Below, one piece after another: positions 60,799 to 64,000 of a stretch of 64,000 nt of DNA. Numbering within the stretch: position 1 is the stretch's first letter; every line of letters begins with the position of its first letter. The notes below the pieces were generated by a model, which was given only the letters and a program-made list of their open reading frames with translations, was not told the origin of the DNA and ran no database searches. The translations under genes were made by a program, and so were the position numbers. This DNA comes from Croceibacterium_A sp035555595 (lineage in GTDB: Bacteria > Pseudomonadota > Alphaproteobacteria > Sphingomonadales > Sphingomonadaceae): positions 1 through 64,000 of the forward strand of contig DATMGK010000081.1 in the NCBI GenBank assembly GCA_035555595.1. Reading direction: 5' to 3'.

Positions 60799-63629
60799 CA
60801 GAAGGTCGCCTTCACGCCGAACTTCACGGTTCGGCCCAGTTCGTCATACTGGAGCAGGCGATGGCGGCCTTCGTAATCCTGATAGGCCAGGAACGGCTCG
60901 TCCAGAACGTTGACCACCTCGGCGATGAGCTGGAAGTTCTTCGTCACGTTGTACTTCGCCGTCAGATCGATCTGGAAATGCTGATCGACGTAGCGGTCTT
61001 CGTCCGCGTCGCCGCCGATCTCATCCAGATACTTGCTGCGATAGGCGCCGGCAGCACGCAGGCTGATCGGCCCCTTTTCATAACCGAGCACTGCGTTGAA
61101 CGTGTGCTTGGCAGACTGAGCTAGCGGAATGCGGCGCCCTTCCAGAGAGGTGCCGTCGGCAAGCTGTCCTTCCGCATCGGTGTAGGTGTAGTTGAAGTTC
61201 ACCAGCAGGCCATCCAGCGCGCCGGGCAGGAAATCCAGCGCCTGGCTATAGGCGAATTCGAAGCCCTTGACGGTCGCCTTGTCGCCATTCAGCGGAATGT
61301 TCGCTTCGGTAAAAGGCACGCCATTATAGACGCCATTGTAAGGCGCATCGTCCTCTTCAAACTTGGCTTCGACGATGAAGTCGTCGATCTGCTTGTAGAA
61401 CAGGCCGCCCTGGATCACGGCGTTGCGGGCGAAGTAGTATTCTGCCGACAGGTCGAAGTTCCAGGCGCGATAAGGGTTCAGGTCCGGATTGCCGAAGCTG
61501 CCCTTACGCTCGCCCTCGTCGTTCTCTTCGATCACGAAGCGCGGCGCGATGTCCGACAGCTTCGGCCGCATCACGCTGCGGAATGCACCGCCGCGCAGCA
61601 CGACGTTGCGGGCCGGCTCGTAGCGAAGGGTCAGGCTGGGCAGCCAGTCGGTATACTTGCGGCTGAACGTCAGCGGCGTGACGGTGACCGTCTCGTCGTC
61701 CTCGTTCACTTCCAGCCGGTTGCCCAGGAAGTCGTTCGTGGTCTGCTCGACACGCACGCCGCCGATGATCCGCAGGTCGCTGCTGTCGAAGCGGCCCATC
61801 AGATAGCCCGCAACGATGTCTTCTCCGGCGGTGTAGTCTTCCGCGGCTGAGGCCAGAAGGGTATCGAACGGATTGATTTCCATGCCGTCCGTACCGTTGG
61901 CGGCATAGTATTCCCGCCATTCCTTGAGGCCAGCGGTCGGGCTGACATCGGCAAGGCCATAGGTCTGCTTACCCAGCACATCCGCCAGGGTGAAGCCATC
62001 GATGTCATCGAAGATATCGATGGTCATGTTCAGGCTCTTGTCGCGGAAGCGGGCCTTCACGCCGGTCTGAATCTCGAAAGTGCCGCTGGCCAGCGCGAAC
62101 GAACGCGCCACATCGGCCCGCACGGAATATTCCCGGTCGCGCGCGTCTTCTTCCGTGGTTCGTTCCAGCAGAGTGGGCCGATAGCGGCTGGCGTCGTAGA
62201 AATCGTCCGCACCCTCGCTGATCGTATAAGTGGGGCGGCCGATATCCGTCATGTCCACTTCGACCCCGAGCGAACCCGGATCGTTGAAACGCTGACGGAA
62301 ACGGATCGGATCGACCGAGCCGTCTTCGAACTGCCGCGCTTCGGACCACGCTGCGTCATAGGTCAGGCGCCACGGACCGGCCTCGGTCTTGCCGCCGAAC
62401 GAGACGGTCTTGATCGTCTGGATTTCCTGCCGATCCTTCAGGTCGCGGCGCACTTCAATGCGGTCGTCTTCGGTCGGTTCGAAATAGGCGGTGGTATCGG
62501 TGCCTGAAAGCGGCGGGGCGTCGAACTTGAACACCAGCCGGCGGCGCGATTCCTCATCGTCGAAGCGGCTGTAGAGCCCGCGCAGATAGATTTCAGTGGT
62601 ATCATCGACGCGCACGTCGAACGACAGGCTGCCGCCGATACGCTCGCGGTCCACGTCATAGTCGCGGTATTCCAGCGTTTCCGCATAGGTCACGCCGTCG
62701 TCGCTCGTGGTCCAGTCGGCCATCTCGACGTTGTCGGCGCCCAGCTTGCGCTTGTGATAGTTCACACCGCCGGAAATGCCGAAGTTCTCACCGATGCGGG
62801 TCGAGAAATCGAGGCCAAACTTCGGGCTGACGAGATCGCGGATCTCGTTGTACGAACCTTCGGCCTTCACCGACACGAAGCCTGTCTTGCGGTCAAACGC
62901 GCTGGTGGTGTTGATTTCCACCGAACCGCCGATGGTGTCGGCGTCCATGTCCGGCGTCAGCGTCTTCTTGATCTCGATCGATTCGACCAGTTCCGAAGGG
63001 ATCACGTCCAGCGCGGCGGCGCGCTCGTCACCGCCCGTAGCCAGCACGCGATTGCCGTTGATCGAGGTGGAATTGAGATTGGGCCCGAGGCCGCGAACTG
63101 AAACGAAGCGGCCTTCGCCCTGATCGTCGAGCACGGTGATACCGGGGGCGCGGCGCAGCGCTTCGGCCACGTTCTGATCGGGAAACTGGCCAACCGCGTC
63201 GCGGGTCAGCACGGTGGAGACGCCATCTGCCGAGCGCTGGCGCGAGATGGAACTGCCAAGATTGGCGAACTGGCCGATGACCAGGATGGAATTATCCGCG
63301 CCACCCGTGCCCAGCGCGATGTTGGAACGGGTCACGCCCGTTTCGGTCACGCTGATCGACTGGGTGCTTTCTTCGGCGCCCGCATAGCTGATGCGCAGGG
63401 TATAGGTGCCGGCGGGCACATCGGTGAAGCGATAGACCCCGTCCTGACCGGCGACGACAACCCGTCCCAGCTCAACGATCTCAACTTGCGCCCCTTGCAA
63501 GCCACGAACGCCGCCTTCGTCCACCACGCTGCCGGAAAGCGTGCCGGCCATTGCAGGTGCGGAAAACGCCGTGAGTGAAAGAAGCGCGGCGAGAAAACGG
63601 CCGCGGCGAGCGCGTGCGATGTGCGACAT
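60798..63629 (-). CDS. TonB-dependent receptor with N-terminal carboxypeptidase-regulatory-like domain
   Basis: A 943-residue outer-membrane receptor: signal peptide ending SAPAMAG, a carboxypeptidase-regulatory-like domain (about 29-105, YRFTDVPAGTYTLRISYAG), TonB-box-like SILVIGQ, plug with FPDQNVAEALRRAPGITVLDDQGEGRFVSVRGL and DADTIGGSVEI, and a barrel ending VKFGVKATF. This is the large receptor class of sphingomonads, caulobacters and xanthomonads used for carbon or phosphate sources. AAGGGA precedes the ATG. First gene of the phosphate operon; PhoB half-sites lie upstream. It probably imports the phosphorylated substrate, phytate being the best candidate. Confidence 0.94.
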   Translation of the reverse strand: MSHIARARRGRFLAALLSLTAFSAPAMAGTLSGSVVDEGGVRGLQGAQVEIVELGRVVVAGQDGVYRFTDVPAGTYTLRISYAGAEESTQSISVTETGVTRSNIALGTGGADNSILVIGQFANLGSSISRQRSADGVSTVLTRDAVGQFPDQNVAEALRRAPGITVLDDQGEGRFVSVRGLGPNLNSTSINGNRVLATGGDERAAALDVIPSELVESIEIKKTLTPDMDADTIGGSVEINTTSAFDRKTGFVSVKAEGSYNEIRDLVSPKFGLDFSTRIGENFGISGGVNYHKRKLGADNVEMADWTTSDDGVTYAETLEYRDYDVDRERIGGSLSFDVRVDDTTEIYLRGLYSRFDDEESRRRLVFKFDAPPLSGTDTTAYFEPTEDDRIEVRRDLKDRQEIQTIKTVSFGGKTEAGPWRLTYDAAWSEARQFEDGSVDPIRFRQRFNDPGSLGVEVDMTDIGRPTYTISEGADDFYDASRYRPTLLERTTEEDARDREYSVRADVARSFALASGTFEIQTGVKARFRDKSLNMTIDIFDDIDGFTLADVLGKQTYGLADVSPTAGLKEWREYYAANGTDGMEINPFDTLLASAAEDYTAGEDIVAGYLMGRFDSSDLRIIGGVRVEQTTNDFLGNRLEVNEDDETVTVTPLTFSRKYTDWLPSLTLRYEPARNVVLRGGAFRSVMRPKLSDIAPRFVIEENDEGERKGSFGNPDLNPYRAWNFDLSAEYYFARNAVIQGGLFYKQIDDFIVEAKFEEDDAPYNGVYNGVPFTEANIPLNGDKATVKGFEFAYSQALDFLPGALDGLLVNFNYTYTDAEGQLADGTSLEGRRIPLAQSAKHTFNAVLGYEKGPISLRAAGAYRSKYLDEIGGDADEDRYVDQHFQIDLTAKYNVTKNFQLIAEVVNVLDEPFLAYQDYEGRHRLLQYDELGRTVKFGVKATF

Positions 63630-63693
63630 GGCTGATCCCTTGTGGCTGACGGTCCAAATCGCCGTCGTTCGAGGGGGCCGTTAAAAGTGGGGA

Positions 63694-63733
63694 ATGACAT
63701 GTCGAAGGCAGATTGATGACACACCGATGACAG
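63694..63733 (-). promoter_or_regulatory. Two tandem Pho boxes (four PhoB half-sites)
   Basis: Read on the minus strand, half-sites CTGTCAT (63733-63727), GTGTCAT (63722-63716), CTGCCTT (63711-63705) and ATGTCAT (63700-63694) recur every 11 bp with 4-bp spacers. The first pair is a near-perfect Pho box; the third half-site is degenerate. TTTTAA about 7 nt further on can serve as the -10. The start codon is 64 nt downstream of the last half-site. Confidence 0.88.
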
Positions 63734-63821
63734 GTGGTGGTCACGTCCGAAGGACTGGAGAAACGACAGCAAATTTGATTGAACGCTAATAATTATGTGG
63801 ATTAATTAAATATAGTCGGGC

Positions 63822-63838
63822 AACAAGTGGCGCTTGTT
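63822..63838. promoter_or_regulatory. Inverted repeat upstream of the right-edge gene
   Basis: AACAAG-TGGCG-CTTGTT is a perfect 6+5+6 inverted repeat about 28 nt before the ATG at 63866, next to an A/T-rich stretch (63785-63815) that could hold the promoter. Possible operator; regulator unknown. Confidence 0.4.
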
Positions 63839-63865
63839 ATATCGATCTGAACGGAACTCGCTGGC

Positions 63866-64000
63866 ATGGTCATCCTTCTGCGCAATGCGGCTGGCGCGGT
63901 GGCAGCTTTCGGCCTGCTTCTTTCAATTCCAGCTTTCGGGCAGTCTGCCTCCGGCACATCTTCTGTGGAAACGGAAGATGACAGCATAACCGTTACCGGC
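63866..64000 (+). CDS. Secreted protein, partial (3' end off the window)
   Basis: Forty-five codons from ATG 63866 to the window end. It has a hydrophobic signal peptide (AGAVAAFGLLLSIPAFG), then an acidic Ser-rich stretch and DDSITVTG. The ITVTG-type element after a signal peptide is common in sphingomonad outer-membrane receptors and in some other secreted proteins, so the family cannot be fixed from this fragment. Transcribed away from the phosphate operon, 236 bp from its receptor gene. Confidence 0.6.
   Translation, partial: MVILLRNAAGAVAAFGLLLSIPAFGQSASGTSSVETEDDSITVTG

Noticed and set aside
1..64000. CRISPR arrays, tRNA/rRNA genes, insertion sequences, phage or toxin-antitoxin modules
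   Set aside because: I looked for regularly spaced repeats, cloverleaf ends, transposase or integrase motifs and small paired genes and saw none; the window reads as ordinary chromosome with accessory nutrient loci.

Overview
The window looks like chromosome of a GC-rich alphaproteobacterium of the Sphingomonadales (Novosphingobium/Sphingobium/Sphingopyxis type). This rests on three TonB-dependent receptors each coupled to secreted hydrolases, a fused MnhA/B antiporter subunit, an alphaproteobacterial LexA box (GTTC-N7-GTTC), four promoters of the EcfG general-stress type (GGAAC-N16/17-NGTT) and sphingomonad-like gene families. Genus is inference. I saw no rRNA, tRNA, CRISPR array, insertion sequence or phage gene.

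Layout. 1-3375: MFS transporter and TauD/TfdA dioxygenase divergent from an IclR regulator with two palindromic operators. 3383-8050: GH130 glycosidase, then a TonB receptor/amidohydrolase operon with a LacI-like palindrome. 8145-11034: two L,D-transpeptidases and a stress flavoprotein-like gene. 11049-13711: radical-SAM/UdgX DNA-repair pair behind a LexA box that covers the -10 of an apparently leaderless promoter. 13766-16412: an overlapping trio of cation-diffusion facilitator, half-size solute-binding lipoprotein and FAD oxidoreductase. 16586-22329: RND efflux pump. 22550-28648: TonB receptor, SGNH hydrolase, ceramidase-like protein and esterase around a shared divergent promoter with two identical palindromes. 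28664-31560: AsmA, CsbD, hemerythrin. 31687-37233: Mrp-type Na+/H+ antiporter. 37395-40879: ferredoxin-NADP reductase, an unknown gene and a two-component system. 41009-57613: catecholate siderophore biosynthesis (entC-E-B-ArCP-F-A), iron ABC transporter parts, a YncE-like propeller, a siderophore-esterase-like hydrolase and cytochrome b561. 57778-63629: a four-gene phosphate-scavenging operon (TonB receptor, secreted pyrophosphatase, purple-acid-type phosphatase, beta-propeller phytase). 63866-64000: start of a secreted protein cut by the window edge.

How it works together. Two nutrient systems stand out. The siderophore genes predict 2,3-dihydroxybenzoate made from chorismate, loaded on a free-standing aryl carrier protein and joined to serine by an EntF-like synthetase, so an enterobactin-class product. 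A Fur-like box lies before entC. The phosphate operon has four PhoB half-sites at 11-bp steps upstream of the receptor, and all four encoded proteins have export signals, so phytate or other organophosphates and pyrophosphate would be hydrolysed outside the cytoplasm during phosphate starvation. The four EcfG-type promoters link the stress protein, an L,D-transpeptidase, CsbD and hemerythrin into one predicted general-stress response.
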